Source: Saprospiraceae bacterium
GTDB taxonomy: Bacteria > Bacteroidota > Bacteroidia > Chitinophagales > Saprospiraceae
Direction: 5' to 3'
Assembly: GCA_016715105.1 (NCBI GenBank)
Contig: JADKBO010000008.1
Coordinates: 236,083-300,082 of the forward strand
DNA: 64,000 nt
This document shows, one piece after another, positions 34,932-44,157 of this stretch. Within the stretch, counting starts at the first letter, position 1. Every line of letters starts with the position of its first letter. The translations under genes and the position numbers were made by a program. Under the pieces are notes generated by a model. That model ran no database searches. It was not told the DNA's origin and was given only the letters and a program-made list of their open reading frames with translations.

Positions 34932-35482
34932 TGTCAATCACCAGTCACATCAGCAAATTATTATTGAAAATTTGGGGTTTTAAAATTACCGGAATTAATC
35001 CTGAGATTTACCCCAAGAAGATATATGCAATCATTCCACACACCTCCAATTGGGATTTCATCTTAGGCATTTTGGTAAGGAGTTCCATGCAGTTAAAATT
35101 ACAATTTTTGGCCAAAGACAGTTTATTCAAGCCGCTTTATGGATGGGTTTTCCGTGGACTTGGAGGCATACCAGTTGATCGTAGCAAAAGCCACAATTTT
35201 GTAGAAGCTACCCTGGAAATCATAGAAAGTAGAGATCAAATTGCATTGGCGATTGCACCTGAAGGGACCAGAAAAAAAGTCACCAAACTCAAATCTGGTT
35301 TCTATTGGCTTGCAAAAAAAGCAAACATACCACTCATTTTGGTCAGGTTTGACTATGGAAACAAGGTAGTTGATTTTGCACCGCCGTTTGAATTTACGGA
35401 AAATATGGAGCAAGATATGGAGCGTATAAAACTTCATTTTAAGGGTGTGGCTGGAAAAAATAAAGAAAATTCTTTTACCTAA
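34931..35482 (+). CDS. PlsC-type 1-acyl-sn-glycerol-3-phosphate acyltransferase-like protein
   Basis: A 183-residue protein with the acyltransferase motifs in order: HTSNWD (HX4D, residues 38-43), a GGIPVDRS block, and APEGTRKK (EGTR motif). The small size and lack of a membrane helix at either end put it with compact bacterial lysophospholipid acyltransferase relatives. It would transfer an acyl group to a lysophospholipid or similar acceptor. Its start overlaps the amidohydrolase stop by one base, so it is translationally coupled with that gene and probably functions on the same side of the membrane in an unrelated pathway. Confidence 0.85.
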   Translation: MSITSHISKLLLKIWGFKITGINPEIYPKKIYAIIPHTSNWDFILGILVRSSMQLKLQFLAKDSLFKPLYGWVFRGLGGIPVDRSKSHNFVEATLEIIESRDQIALAIAPEGTRKKVTKLKSGFYWLAKKANIPLILVRFDYGNKVVDFAPPFEFTENMEQDMERIKLHFKGVAGKNKENSFT

Positions 35483-35542
35483 TTTATGACTTTATTTAAA
35501 TATTTTAATAGTTTGCATTCCTTTGCAATAACCAACATTTCA

Positions 35543-36967
35543 ATGAAAAAGTCAATCAAACTCATTTTGGCATTTTTGCTATTTGGCAATTTTGCTTTTG
35601 CTCAAATTCTTTATGTTAAATTTGATGCAATTGGTTCTGGAAATGGCTCCTCTTGGACAAATGCTTTCGTCAATATCCAAGATGCCATAAATACAGCTAC
35701 ATCAGGAACACAAATTTGGGTATCTCAAGGCACTTATAAACCAACAAAGGATCCATTTGGGGCAAGTTCAAATGTAAAAACCTTGACTTTTTATCTCAAA
35801 AATGGCGTGGCTTTGTACGGTGGTTTTGATGGCACAGAAATGACGCTTGCAGAAAGAACATTGGATAATCCTACCATTTTAAGTGGTCAACTAGGCGCCA
35901 ATAATGCCAGTAAAGTTAACCATGTTGTACTTTCCGTTAATGACAATGCCAACACCATATTGGATGGATTTATTGTAGAAAACGGTTATTGTAATGGTCT
36001 TTTTGGAATCACTGTTGAAGGTGTAGCAATCAATGCAACAATGGGAGCTGGAATTGCAGCGTATAATTCTTCTATGATCATCAGAAATACGATAGTGAGA
36101 AATAATGAGGCGAGTATAGGCGGCGGAATATTTACTGAAAATTCAAACACCACCATTTTAAACAGTCAAATCAGCAATAATTCCGGAATTGATGGCGGGG
36201 GGATCACTTATGTAAACTCTGGCGGAACTATTAGAAATTCTACGATAAATAACAATTCAGGTGGCGATGGTGGTGCCATGTGTATTGCTGCAAATTCAAA
36301 CCCTGTTTTTACAAATTGCGATATTTATTCCAATAGTGGTTATGGCGATGGTGGTGCCATATACAGCGATTTTGGTAATCCAACTTTTGTCAATTGTAGT
36401 TTTTCTGGAAATACCTCAAGCGGTAGCGGAGGTACTTTGTATTCAAATGGCGGTACCTCAACTGCCATTTTTAGAAATTGTATCATTTGGGGAAATGTGA
36501 GCAGTGATCCTTTTTCAATCATAAAATCCAATGGGAATAATTTAAGCGTCACTTACTCCATCGTACAAGGCCCCTCCATTTATCCAGGCACTGGAAACAG
36601 CAATGCAGATCCCCAATTTGTTGCTGCTCCCTCAAATCTTCATTTAATGCCCACCTCACCCGCAATTGATGCTGGAATAAGTACTGGAGCGCCAGCAGAT
36701 GATATTGATGGCAATACAAGACCACAAGGCGCTGGAATTGATATGGGTGCTCATGAATTTATACTTCCCAGTATGCTTGTCTTTGAAGGGCCAGGTCAAC
36801 TTTGGTCTACTCACAGCAATTGGAATATGGGCTTTTGTCCACCAACCAACTTTTCAGGAACCATTATGATTGATGCAAATTGCACGGTGCCAGCTGGTTC
36901 AATGACCCAACTGCACTCTGGAGTGGAACTAAAAATTATGACTGGTGCAGTGCTAACTGTGGAGTAA
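35543..36967 (+). CDS. Secreted right-handed beta-helix protein with choice-of-anchor Q domain
   Basis: Starting at the ATG at 35543 gives about 474 residues and a good signal peptide (KKSIKLILAFLLFGNFAFAQ); the earlier ATG at 35486 would push it inside. The body is a right-handed beta-helix with repeated N-N-S/G-rich turns (GGGIFTENSNTTILNSQISNNSG, GGDGGAMCIAANSNPVFTNC, GGTLYSNGG) and ends with the choice-of-anchor Q block (DPQFVAAPSNLHLMPTSPAIDAG..TRPQGAGIDMGAHEF). Such proteins are surface-exported, often by T9SS; no clear sorting domain remains here, so the C-terminus may be truncated. Function unknown. Confidence 0.85.
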   Translation: MKKSIKLILAFLLFGNFAFAQILYVKFDAIGSGNGSSWTNAFVNIQDAINTATSGTQIWVSQGTYKPTKDPFGASSNVKTLTFYLKNGVALYGGFDGTEMTLAERTLDNPTILSGQLGANNASKVNHVVLSVNDNANTILDGFIVENGYCNGLFGITVEGVAINATMGAGIAAYNSSMIIRNTIVRNNEASIGGGIFTENSNTTILNSQISNNSGIDGGGITYVNSGGTIRNSTINNNSGGDGGAMCIAANSNPVFTNCDIYSNSGYGDGGAIYSDFGNPTFVNCSFSGNTSSGSGGTLYSNGGTSTAIFRNCIIWGNVSSDPFSIIKSNGNNLSVTYSIVQGPSIYPGTGNSNADPQFVAAPSNLHLMPTSPAIDAGISTGAPADDIDGNTRPQGAGIDMGAHEFILPSMLVFEGPGQLWSTHSNWNMGFCPPTNFSGTIMIDANCTVPAGSMTQLHSGVELKIMTGAVLTVE

Positions 36968-37099
36968 AAGCATTTCTCTTTCATTGGAACAATTTCTTCT
37001 TAAGTTCTGGCAACTTAGGATTTAAGTGTTTTTGGCATATTTCAAATTACTAGACATATTCAATTATCTGAAAAATTGTCATACATCTACGAGGCCATT

Positions 37100-37125
37100 C
37101 TGTCAAACATGTCAAAATATGGCAG
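37100..37125 (+). promoter_or_regulatory. Imperfect inverted repeat upstream of dnaK, possible stress-control element
   Basis: CTGTCA (37100-37105) and TGGCAG (37120-37125) are inverted with one mismatch and a 14-nt spacer. They lie 86 bp before the dnaK ATG. No CIRCE repeat is visible, so this is the best candidate for a heat-shock regulator site. Related CTGnCA-type palindromes occur before stress genes in some Bacteroidota, from memory only. Confidence 0.35.
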
Positions 37126-37211
37126 TAAAAACATGTTAAAAAGTCAAAACTAAGCCTTGGCATATTCATTGCTCAAGGAAAAGAGTATTACAAAAAACAA
37201 ATATTAACATA

Positions 37212-39125
37212 ATGGGAAAAATAATAGGTATAGATTTAGGGACAACCAACTCTTGCGTTGCAGTAATGGAAGGAAATGATCCTGTCGTTATTCCAAATGA
37301 GGAAGGAAGAAGAACTACACCTTCTGTTGTTGCATTTCTTGACAACGGTGAAAGAAAAATTGGTGACCCTGCAAAAAGACAAGCTATCACTAACCCAACT
37401 CGTACCATCGCGTCGATCAAACGTTTTATGGGTTCACGTTTTAGCGAATTAACCAAAGAAGCATCAAGGGTTGCTTACAAAACAGCAAAAGGAGATAATG
37501 ATACCATCAAAGTTGACATTGATGGAAGATTTTATACACCACAAGAAATCTCAGCTATGACTCTTCAAAAAATGAAGAAAACTGCTGAAGATTATCTTGG
37601 ACATGAAGTAACTGAGGCAGTCATCACTGTCCCTGCTTATTTCAATGACTCACAAAGACAATCTACAAAAGAAGCTGGTGAAATTGCTGGTTTAAAGGTT
37701 TTGAGAATCATCAACGAACCAACTGCAGCTGCACTTGCTTACGGTATGGATAAAAAAGATAAAGACATCACAGTTGCTGTTTATGACTTAGGCGGTGGTA
37801 CTTTTGATATTTCTATCCTGGAATTGGGAGATGGTGTATTTGAAGTAAAGTCAACCAACGGTGATACTCACTTGGGCGGAGATGATTTTGACCAAGTAAT
37901 CATTGACTTTTTGGCTGATAGCTTTAAATCACAGGAAAATATAGACCTTAGAAAAGACCCAATGGCTCTTCAAAGGTTGAAGGAAGCAGCAGAAAAAGCA
38001 AAAATCGAATTATCTGCATCTGCTGAAACAGAAATTAACTTACCTTATATCACTGCAGTAGATGGTGTGCCTAAACACTTAGTTTTGAAACTTTCAAGAT
38101 CAAAGTTTGAGCAACTTTCTGATGATTTGGTAAAACGTACTTTAAAGCCTTGTGAAGATGCATTGAGAGACGCAGGTTTAAGTAAATCAGACATAGATGA
38201 AATCATTTTGGTTGGTGGTTCTACTAGAATTCCACGAATTCAACAAGCCGTAGAAGATTTCTTTGGCAAAAAACCAAACAAAGGAGTAAATCCTGATGAG
38301 GTTGTAGCTGTAGGTGCAGCAATCCAAGGTGGTGTATTGAGTGGTGATGTGAAAGATGTATTATTACTTGATGTGACTCCATTATCTATGGGTATTGAAG
38401 TCATGGGAGGAATGTATGATGTAGTCATTGAAGCAAATGCTACCATCCCAACAAAAAAATCTAAAGTTTATAGTACGGCAGCCGATAATCAGCCAAGTGT
38501 AGAAATCCATATTCTTCAAGGTGAAAGGCCAATGGCTAGAGACAATAGACCAATTGGTAGGTTTATCTTAGACGGAATTCCACCTTCACCAAGAGGAGTT
38601 CCTCAAATTGAAGTAACTTTTGACATGGACGCAAACGGTATTTTGAGCGTTTCTGCCAAGGACAAAGGAACTGGTAAGGAGCAAAACATCAGGATTGAAG
38701 CATCTACTGGTTTATCAAAAGATGAGATTGCAAAAATGAAGGCTGAAGCAGCTGCTAATGCTGAAACTGATAAAAAAGCTAGAGAAAATGCAGAAAAAAT
38801 CAACGGTGCAGATAGCTTAATTTTCCAAACAGAAAAGCAATTGAGCGAATTTGGTGATAAAATCCCAACGGACAAACGCGGTGCCATTGACTCAGCATTG
38901 AATGAACTCAAAGAAGCTCATAAAGCTCAACATGTAGAAACAATTGATTCAGCTACTGAAAAGTTGACACAAGCTTGGTCTGCAGCAAGCCAAGACATTT
39001 ATGCAGCTCAACAAGCAGCAGGAGGTAACAGTGATGCTGGTGCTTCAGCTTCAGGAGGTGCGAAAGACAATGCTGGTGACGTAACTGACGTAGAATTCGA
39101 AGAAGTAGAAGATAAGACTATTTAA
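37212..39125 (+). CDS. dnaK: Molecular chaperone DnaK (Hsp70)
   Basis: A 637-residue Hsp70: IGIDLGTTNSCVAVMEG (phosphate loop 1) at the N-terminus, VAVYDLGGGTFDISILEL, and ILVGGSTRIPRIQQAVEDFF complete the ATPase domain, followed by the substrate-binding domain (LLLDVTPLSMGIEVMGG) and the helical lid. The low-complexity GGNSDAGASASGGAKDNAGDVTDVEFEEVEDK tail is the usual end. It folds nascent and stress-damaged proteins with DnaJ and GrpE, which are not nearby. It is monocistronic with a strong terminator at 39151-39188. Confidence 0.98.
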   Translation: MGKIIGIDLGTTNSCVAVMEGNDPVVIPNEEGRRTTPSVVAFLDNGERKIGDPAKRQAITNPTRTIASIKRFMGSRFSELTKEASRVAYKTAKGDNDTIKVDIDGRFYTPQEISAMTLQKMKKTAEDYLGHEVTEAVITVPAYFNDSQRQSTKEAGEIAGLKVLRIINEPTAAALAYGMDKKDKDITVAVYDLGGGTFDISILELGDGVFEVKSTNGDTHLGGDDFDQVIIDFLADSFKSQENIDLRKDPMALQRLKEAAEKAKIELSASAETEINLPYITAVDGVPKHLVLKLSRSKFEQLSDDLVKRTLKPCEDALRDAGLSKSDIDEIILVGGSTRIPRIQQAVEDFFGKKPNKGVNPDEVVAVGAAIQGGVLSGDVKDVLLLDVTPLSMGIEVMGGMYDVVIEANATIPTKKSKVYSTAADNQPSVEIHILQGERPMARDNRPIGRFILDGIPPSPRGVPQIEVTFDMDANGILSVSAKDKGTGKEQNIRIEASTGLSKDEIAKMKAEAAANAETDKKARENAEKINGADSLIFQTEKQLSEFGDKIPTDKRGAIDSALNELKEAHKAQHVETIDSATEKLTQAWSAASQDIYAAQQAAGGNSDAGASASGGAKDNAGDVTDVEFEEVEDKTI

Positions 39126-39150
39126 GCTTCGTTTTAAATAATAATTTTAA

Positions 39151-39188
39151 AAAAAGGCGACAGCGTGGCAACATGCTGTCGCCTTTTT
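39151..39188 (+). terminator. Rho-independent terminator after dnaK
   Basis: A 14-bp stem, AAAAAGGCGACAGC (39151-39164) with GCTGTCGCCTTTTT (39175-39188), around a 10-nt loop, followed by ATA. It is 25 bp after the dnaK stop. Confidence 0.92.
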
Positions 39189-39332
39189 ATATTCCAAAAC
39201 AAACAATTTGCAGTATCTAATTGCTTAATAGCTAAAATTAGATAATTATGTTTCAAAGGATTATATCTTGGTTTATCAGGGCAGAAATGAAGGTTCAAAT
39301 TGTTAAAAAAGTTAATGAATAGTTCAAACTGT

Positions 39333-39360
39333 TTGAAAAACGAATGGAAGTCGTAAATTG
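39333..39360 (+). promoter_or_regulatory. Candidate promoter for nnr
   Basis: TTG at 39333-39335, an 18-nt spacer and TAAATTG at 39354-39360 (next base G), one mismatch from TAnnTTTG, 32 nt before the nnr ATG. Weak match; sequence evidence only. Confidence 0.3.
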
Positions 39361-39392
39361 GTCAACTTTATTTTTAATCAAAACCACCCCCA

Positions 39393-40910
39393 ATGCATAT
39401 TTACAACGGTAAAGAATCAAAACTCTGGGATGAGTATTCACTAGAAGATCAAGCCCTTTTTAGCTGGGATTTGATGGAAAGAGCATCCAAAAAACTGACT
39501 GAAAAAATTCTTGATATTTATTCTGACATGGACTTACATTTTTATGTAGTAGTTGGTCCTGGAAATAATGGAGGAGATGGACTTGCCATTGCCAGAATGC
39601 TCAATGAGCAGTTTAGAGATGTATGTGTTGTATTACTTCAAACTAAAGGAAGCCCCGAGTATGAACAGAATTATGCACTCATCAAGTCAAAAAGTGGAAT
39701 TAAAATTTGCAGCCTTAAAGAATTTGAAAATGCAAGTCTTAAAAAAGGTGTTTTTATTGACGCCATATTTGGGAATGGCTTAAATCGTAAGCCGGATGGA
39801 AAAAATGAAAAAGCCATCTCATTCATCAATTCATCCAATTATCCGGTTATTTCTATTGATCTACCCAGTGGTATGATACCCGACCATTTGCCTGATTGGG
39901 AAATTGTCAAAGCTACCCACACCATAATGATTCAAAATGTAAAACTTTCTTCACTATTTGAAGAAGGCGGTCAGTATTATGGAAATTGTCATATGGTAGA
40001 TATTGGCCTCTCACAATCTTTTTTAAAAACTCATCCTTCTGATAAGGTTTACATCACTCAGACAACCATCAATCCATTTCTAAAAACCAGAACCGTGTTT
40101 AGCCATAAAGGTGAATTTGGCCATGCTGCTTTGGCTTGCGGAAGTGAAAGCATGATTGGAGCTGCGATCTTAAGTGTCAAAGCATGTTTGAAGTCTGGAG
40201 TTGGCCTGGTTACTTGTTATGTTCCTGAATGTGGATATGAAATTATGCAAATGTCTTGCCCTGAAAGCATGTGTGTTGCAGATATCAATGATCGACATCT
40301 TAAAAGTGTGGAAATCAAAGATACTTTTGATGCAGTTGGCATCGGTTGCGGAATCGGCAACAATCCAGCAATTAGGGATTGGCTGATTGATGTATTCAAA
40401 AAATTGAAAGGCCCAGGATTGGTGTTGGATGCGGATGCACTTAACATTATATCGCAATACAATATTAAAATACCCGAGGGAGCCATTATAACACCACACC
40501 CAAAAGAATTCGATAGGCTTTTTGGTCCTAGCAAAACTGGATACGAAAGATATTTGCTGCAAGTAAAAATGGCTAAGCTACATAAGATCAATATTGTGCT
40601 TAAAGGTCATTTCACTTGCTTTGTCAATGACGAAGGTGAAAGCTGGTTTAACAGCACTGGAAATCCTGGAATGGCATGTGGCGGCAGTGGAGATGTCCTG
40701 ACAGGGCTCATCACTGGTATCCTGGCACAAGATTTCACCATTGATGAAGCTGTAATATTAGCACTTTATCTTCATGGATATGCAGGGGATTTAGCTGCTG
40801 CGAGCCTATCCCAAGAAGCAATGACTTCAATGGATATTATAAATTATTTAGGACAAGCTTGGAAAGAATGCCATGCACTAAAAAATTCTGGCACAAATAT
40901 TGAAAAGTAA
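39393..40910 (+). CDS. nnr: Bifunctional ADP-dependent NAD(P)H-hydrate dehydratase / epimerase
   Basis: A 505-residue fusion that repairs damaged NAD(P)H hydrates. Residues 1-215 are the epimerase NnrE (VGPGNNGGDGLAIARML, DAIFGNGLNR, ISIDLPSGM). Residues 225-505 are the dehydratase NnrD (FSHKGEFGHAALACGSESMIGAAIL, DAVGIGCGIGNNPA, LVLDADALNI, ITPHPKEFDRLFG, GNPGMACGGSGDVLTGLITGILAQ). Both halves are intact. This fused architecture is standard in Bacteroidota. It is followed 27 bp later by a glycosyltransferase gene with an unrelated role. Confidence 0.97.
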   Translation: MHIYNGKESKLWDEYSLEDQALFSWDLMERASKKLTEKILDIYSDMDLHFYVVVGPGNNGGDGLAIARMLNEQFRDVCVVLLQTKGSPEYEQNYALIKSKSGIKICSLKEFENASLKKGVFIDAIFGNGLNRKPDGKNEKAISFINSSNYPVISIDLPSGMIPDHLPDWEIVKATHTIMIQNVKLSSLFEEGGQYYGNCHMVDIGLSQSFLKTHPSDKVYITQTTINPFLKTRTVFSHKGEFGHAALACGSESMIGAAILSVKACLKSGVGLVTCYVPECGYEIMQMSCPESMCVADINDRHLKSVEIKDTFDAVGIGCGIGNNPAIRDWLIDVFKKLKGPGLVLDADALNIISQYNIKIPEGAIITPHPKEFDRLFGPSKTGYERYLLQVKMAKLHKINIVLKGHFTCFVNDEGESWFNSTGNPGMACGGSGDVLTGLITGILAQDFTIDEAVILALYLHGYAGDLAAASLSQEAMTSMDIINYLGQAWKECHALKNSGTNIEK

Positions 40911-40937
40911 TCATATGAATCATGTAATTACTTTCTA

Positions 40938-41888
40938 TTGCTAAGTATTATCCTCTTATCTTACAACAGTGGGGAACGTCTCAATGCGGTTCATCAGCTG
41001 GTGAAATCGCATCTTGAAGCTGAGTCCATTCCATATGAGCTCATCATTATGGATGATGGTTCTACGGATCAGTCATTTGCAATAGCCAAAAATCTTGAAA
41101 ACGACTTTCGAGAAGTAAGAGCCTATAGATTGAGCAAAAATTTTACCAGCCCATACAGTCAGTTTGCAGGGATGAGCGTTGCCAAAGGCGATTGCATTTC
41201 TCCGATGGCCGATGATTTTCAAAAACCCATTGAAGTCATTGTACAAATGTATAGGAAATGGGAAGCAGGAGCGAAAATTGTGATTTGCCACCGCACCAAA
41301 CGCAATGATGGCATCATGACCAATTTTTTTGCCAACAGTTATTATTGGATGATGAATCATTTTTCTTCCGTCAATTTCCCAATAGGAGGGTCTGATGGCA
41401 TGTTGGTAGATAGAGAGGTTGCAGATATTTTGATACATCAAATCAAACAAAATTCTTCGTCGCCCATCATGGAAGTGCTCAAACTTGGCTTTGACCCTGT
41501 TCTAGTGCCATTTGAAAGGCCAGCTTCAAAAACAAAATCAAGATGGACATTTAGAAAAAAAATAAAACTAGCAGCAGACACCTTTTTTTCTTCCTCCTCG
41601 GTGCCTATCAGATTCATCACAGTGCTTGGCTTCTCAATATTTTTCTTGTCCTTGTGTTTGATCATTTTGATTGTATGCCTCAAGCTATTTAGCGATAATC
41701 AATTGTTTGGTTTACCTATTCAAGGTTGGACTACACTTGTGATCTTGTTATGCCTATTCAATGGATTGATATTATTCTCTTTGGGAATAGTTGCTGAATA
41801 TATTTGGAGGATTTATGAAATATCCAAAGGGAATCCACCATTCATTATAAGGAAAGATGATCACCAAAAGGATGACCATACCAACTAA
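40938..41888 (+). CDS. Glycosyltransferase family 2, dolichyl-phosphate-sugar-transferase-like (DPM1/GtrB type)
   Basis: A 316-residue GT-A enzyme. The N-terminal catalytic domain has YELIIMDDGSTDQSF (nucleotide-sugar binding Asp pair), ISPMADDFQKP (metal-binding D-x-D-like motif) and SKTKSRWTFRKKIKL, and two C-terminal transmembrane helices (about residues 220-285) as in GtrB/DPM1. Such enzymes move a sugar from a nucleotide donor to undecaprenyl phosphate. The only start in this frame is TTG at 40938. An ATG at 40916 in another frame (MNHVITFYC, then stop) looks like the lost beginning of the same protein, so a base may be missing or added around 40931-40940. Confidence 0.85.
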   Translation: MLSIILLSYNSGERLNAVHQLVKSHLEAESIPYELIIMDDGSTDQSFAIAKNLENDFREVRAYRLSKNFTSPYSQFAGMSVAKGDCISPMADDFQKPIEVIVQMYRKWEAGAKIVICHRTKRNDGIMTNFFANSYYWMMNHFSSVNFPIGGSDGMLVDREVADILIHQIKQNSSSPIMEVLKLGFDPVLVPFERPASKTKSRWTFRKKIKLAADTFFSSSSVPIRFITVLGFSIFFLSLCLIILIVCLKLFSDNQLFGLPIQGWTTLVILLCLFNGLILFSLGIVAEYIWRIYEISKGNPPFIIRKDDHQKDDHTN

Positions 41889-41896
41889 ATGAAGTC

Positions 41897-42523
41897 ATGA
41901 ACAAGGTTGTGATATCACCAAGTTGTAATTTCCCGAGCATCACCCATATGGCTTATTTGGTCGGTGCTGAAAAAATATTGATGGAGACCAATGAAAATTA
42001 CCAAAAAAGATCGAGCCGGAATAGATATACAATTATTGACCATTATGGAATAAAAACGCTCTCTATACAACTACAAAAAGGCAAAAACGAGCAGTTACCA
42101 ATTTCAAATGTGCTCATTGCTCAAGATGAAAATTGGCAAGTCCAACAATTACGGACAATAAAAACTGCCTATGGGAAATCACCTTATTTTGAATATTACT
42201 TTGAACCGCTAAGTAGTGTATTTCATAAAAATCATCAGTCATTATTAGAATTCAACCTCGAGTGTTTGCAGTTTTTCATCAAACATGCCCAATTGAAGGT
42301 AACTTTATCATTCACATCAGACTACTTCAAGAACTATGAAAATGCCCTTGATTTAAGGTCGAATATTCCAAACATCAACTCCCTACCCTACTATGCTCAA
42401 GTATTCGAAGATCGACTTGAATTCATCCCCAATGCTTCGGTTTTGGATTTGCTATTTTGTTGTGGACCGGCAGCTGGAAGTTATTTAAAAAGTATTTTGT
42501 GCTTAGCTGGTGTCACTATTTAA
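41897..42523 (+). CDS. WbqC family protein
   Basis: A 208-residue protein of the WbqC family, usually found in surface-polysaccharide loci and sometimes implicated in sugar side-chain modification. The family pattern is the N-terminal SPSCNFPSITHMAYLVGAEKILMETNENYQKRSSRNRYTI, a beta-rich core (TLSIQLQKGKNEQLPISNV), and the WQVQQLRTIKTAYGKSPYFEYYFEPLSSVF helix. The start follows the GT2 stop by 8 bp, so the two are probably co-transcribed. A catalytic activity has not been established for this family to my knowledge. Confidence 0.9.
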   Translation: MNKVVISPSCNFPSITHMAYLVGAEKILMETNENYQKRSSRNRYTIIDHYGIKTLSIQLQKGKNEQLPISNVLIAQDENWQVQQLRTIKTAYGKSPYFEYYFEPLSSVFHKNHQSLLEFNLECLQFFIKHAQLKVTLSFTSDYFKNYENALDLRSNIPNINSLPYYAQVFEDRLEFIPNASVLDLLFCCGPAAGSYLKSILCLAGVTI

Positions 42524-42952
42524 AAAAGAAAAACACTTTTACTTCTGTTGCATTTCTACTTTATCTGCCTGTCTGAGTCAAAACGGTTGCCAAAACTAAA
42601 CCGAGAGCAAATAAGCCTGCTAGATTAACAATGGTTTTAATATTAACCTACTATCAAGATGCTTTGATTGTATGGCATTTCATATATAACAATTTGGTAC
42701 CCTTTGATTAAAAAATTATGAAATTTTAGGAAATATTTAAAAATGGAAGCAGGGAACAATTGAAATAAAGGAAGGTTTGTGGCCCCCATATGAGCGCGGG
42801 GGCTTGAGAAGTCTGAAATTTCACCTTGCATAGAATGTGGAAAACTTACTTTAGTCCTTGACTTAAGAATACAAAAAATAATTTCTAGGCAATAACTTAT
42901 TTAAATTGAAACTTTCTGCTACTTTTACATAAATAATATACTATCAATTATT
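42524..42952. other. Intergenic region with a GC-rich hairpin
   Basis: 429 bp without a credible gene. The only strong structure is a 6-bp GC stem, GCCCCC (42782-42787) and GGGGGC (42798-42803) around a 10-nt loop, which stands out in AT-rich DNA; it lacks a following T-run, so it is not a standard terminator. A 62-codon minus-strand frame across it is judged spurious. Confidence 0.55.
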
Positions 42953-43987
42953 TTGTCAGTAAAAGAATCACCACAAGTAGCATTTTTTAAACACCTGAAG
43001 GAAAATACGGAAGGCAGGTTGGTCGATACAATAGCGAAAATTCTGGAAATATCGCCGAGTGGAGCCTATAGTAAGATGAATGGCACAAACGGACTTTCTT
43101 ACAATGAGCTCATTCTCATAGCAAAACATTTTAATGTCTCGGTAGATTATTTTGTATTTGATCAAATTGAAGACAAAACTCCATATGCCTTTTATTCTGA
43201 CTCATTAAAATTTCCGCATTCTTCCTTTTCCAATTACCTGGAAAATTCACTAAATCACTTGATAAAAATTGGTCAAATACCCGGTGTTCATTTGACTTAT
43301 TTAACTTCAGAAATTCCTTTACCTTATATCATGCAACACAATTATTTGGCTGCATTCAAAATGTATGTTTGGAATGCTACCAATTGGATGATTCCTCAAA
43401 AAAGTGATGAAGGTGTTATTGAACTTTTGACAAATAGCAAAGATATCTTCAAACTCAGAAACAAATTTGCACTCACTTATTGTCAATATGAAACTACAGA
43501 AATTTGGAATTACAACATGTTTAACCAAACATACAGGCAATTGATTTATTTTATCCAAATTGGTAAAATTACTGGGCATGTAATTCCAACAAAAATTTTA
43601 GAAGAAATCAAAGAATTGATAGACACCCTTGAACAAATTGCTACTTCTGGTTTAAATAAGTTCACCTTTAAAAAAGAAAGCAAAGAGTCTGGGTCCACAA
43701 TATATCTAAATGAAATCATGAACACACATGAAATTATTTATGCAAGTTCAAGTACTTTCAGAATTCACTATTCGCACTTTGATGCGCCAAATTTCGTCAG
43801 ATCTTTTGATGACCGAGTTTGCAATCATACTGAATTGATCATCGATCGACAAAAAAAGTTCAGTTCATTACTCAGCAGTCCTCATGCTCAAAGTGAGCGC
43901 CTGAAATTTTTTACCAGACTTAGGAATGAACTCCAGCTTTTTACTAGAATCATTCAAACTCAACTAGAAAGCAATCAAAACCATTGA
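42953..43987 (+). CDS. Putative HTH (XRE-like) transcriptional regulator with a large C-terminal domain
   Basis: A 344-residue protein. The N-terminal part (about residues 6-65) looks like a helix-turn-helix of the XRE/Cro type (TEGRLVDTIAKILEISPSGAYSKMNGTNGLSYNELILIAKHFNVSVDYFV). The remaining 275 residues contain long alpha-helices without a recognised domain (for example DFKRNKFALTYCQYETTEIWNYNMFN-like segments). I believe this architecture recurs in Saprospiraceae. The only start in frame is TTG at 42953, so a real ATG may be elsewhere or an indel may have removed it. It lies far from an obvious target; function unknown. Confidence 0.68.
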   Translation: MSVKESPQVAFFKHLKENTEGRLVDTIAKILEISPSGAYSKMNGTNGLSYNELILIAKHFNVSVDYFVFDQIEDKTPYAFYSDSLKFPHSSFSNYLENSLNHLIKIGQIPGVHLTYLTSEIPLPYIMQHNYLAAFKMYVWNATNWMIPQKSDEGVIELLTNSKDIFKLRNKFALTYCQYETTEIWNYNMFNQTYRQLIYFIQIGKITGHVIPTKILEEIKELIDTLEQIATSGLNKFTFKKESKESGSTIYLNEIMNTHEIIYASSSTFRIHYSHFDAPNFVRSFDDRVCNHTELIIDRQKKFSSLLSSPHAQSERLKFFTRLRNELQLFTRIIQTQLESNQNH

Positions 43988-44109
43988 TTCAAAGAGCTTT
44001 TAGTCAAATTAAAATAGCTGCTTTTTAAAATTTCAATAATGGAAAACTCTTCACAGTCATAAAATTCGACCTATCCCAAAAATTCTACGTCGATATAATT
44101 TCTTGGAGA

Positions 44110-44140
44110 TTGGTATATATATGATTGAGTAGTATATTTG
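44110..44140 (+). promoter_or_regulatory. Candidate promoter for the 44158 gene
   Basis: TTG at 44110-44112, a 20-nt spacer and TATATTTG at 44133-44140, an exact TAnnTTTG box, 17 nt before the ATG at 44158. Confidence 0.5.
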
Positions 44141-44157
44141 TATTACAATAATCAATA

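Noticed and set aside
37081..37211. CIRCE element before dnaK
   Set aside because: The TTAGCACTC-N9-GAGTGCTAA pattern is absent; only the weaker CTGTCA/TGGCAG palindrome is present.
42643..42831. 62-aa minus-strand frame
   Set aside because: No domain or promoter; it spans the GC hairpin and looks like chance.
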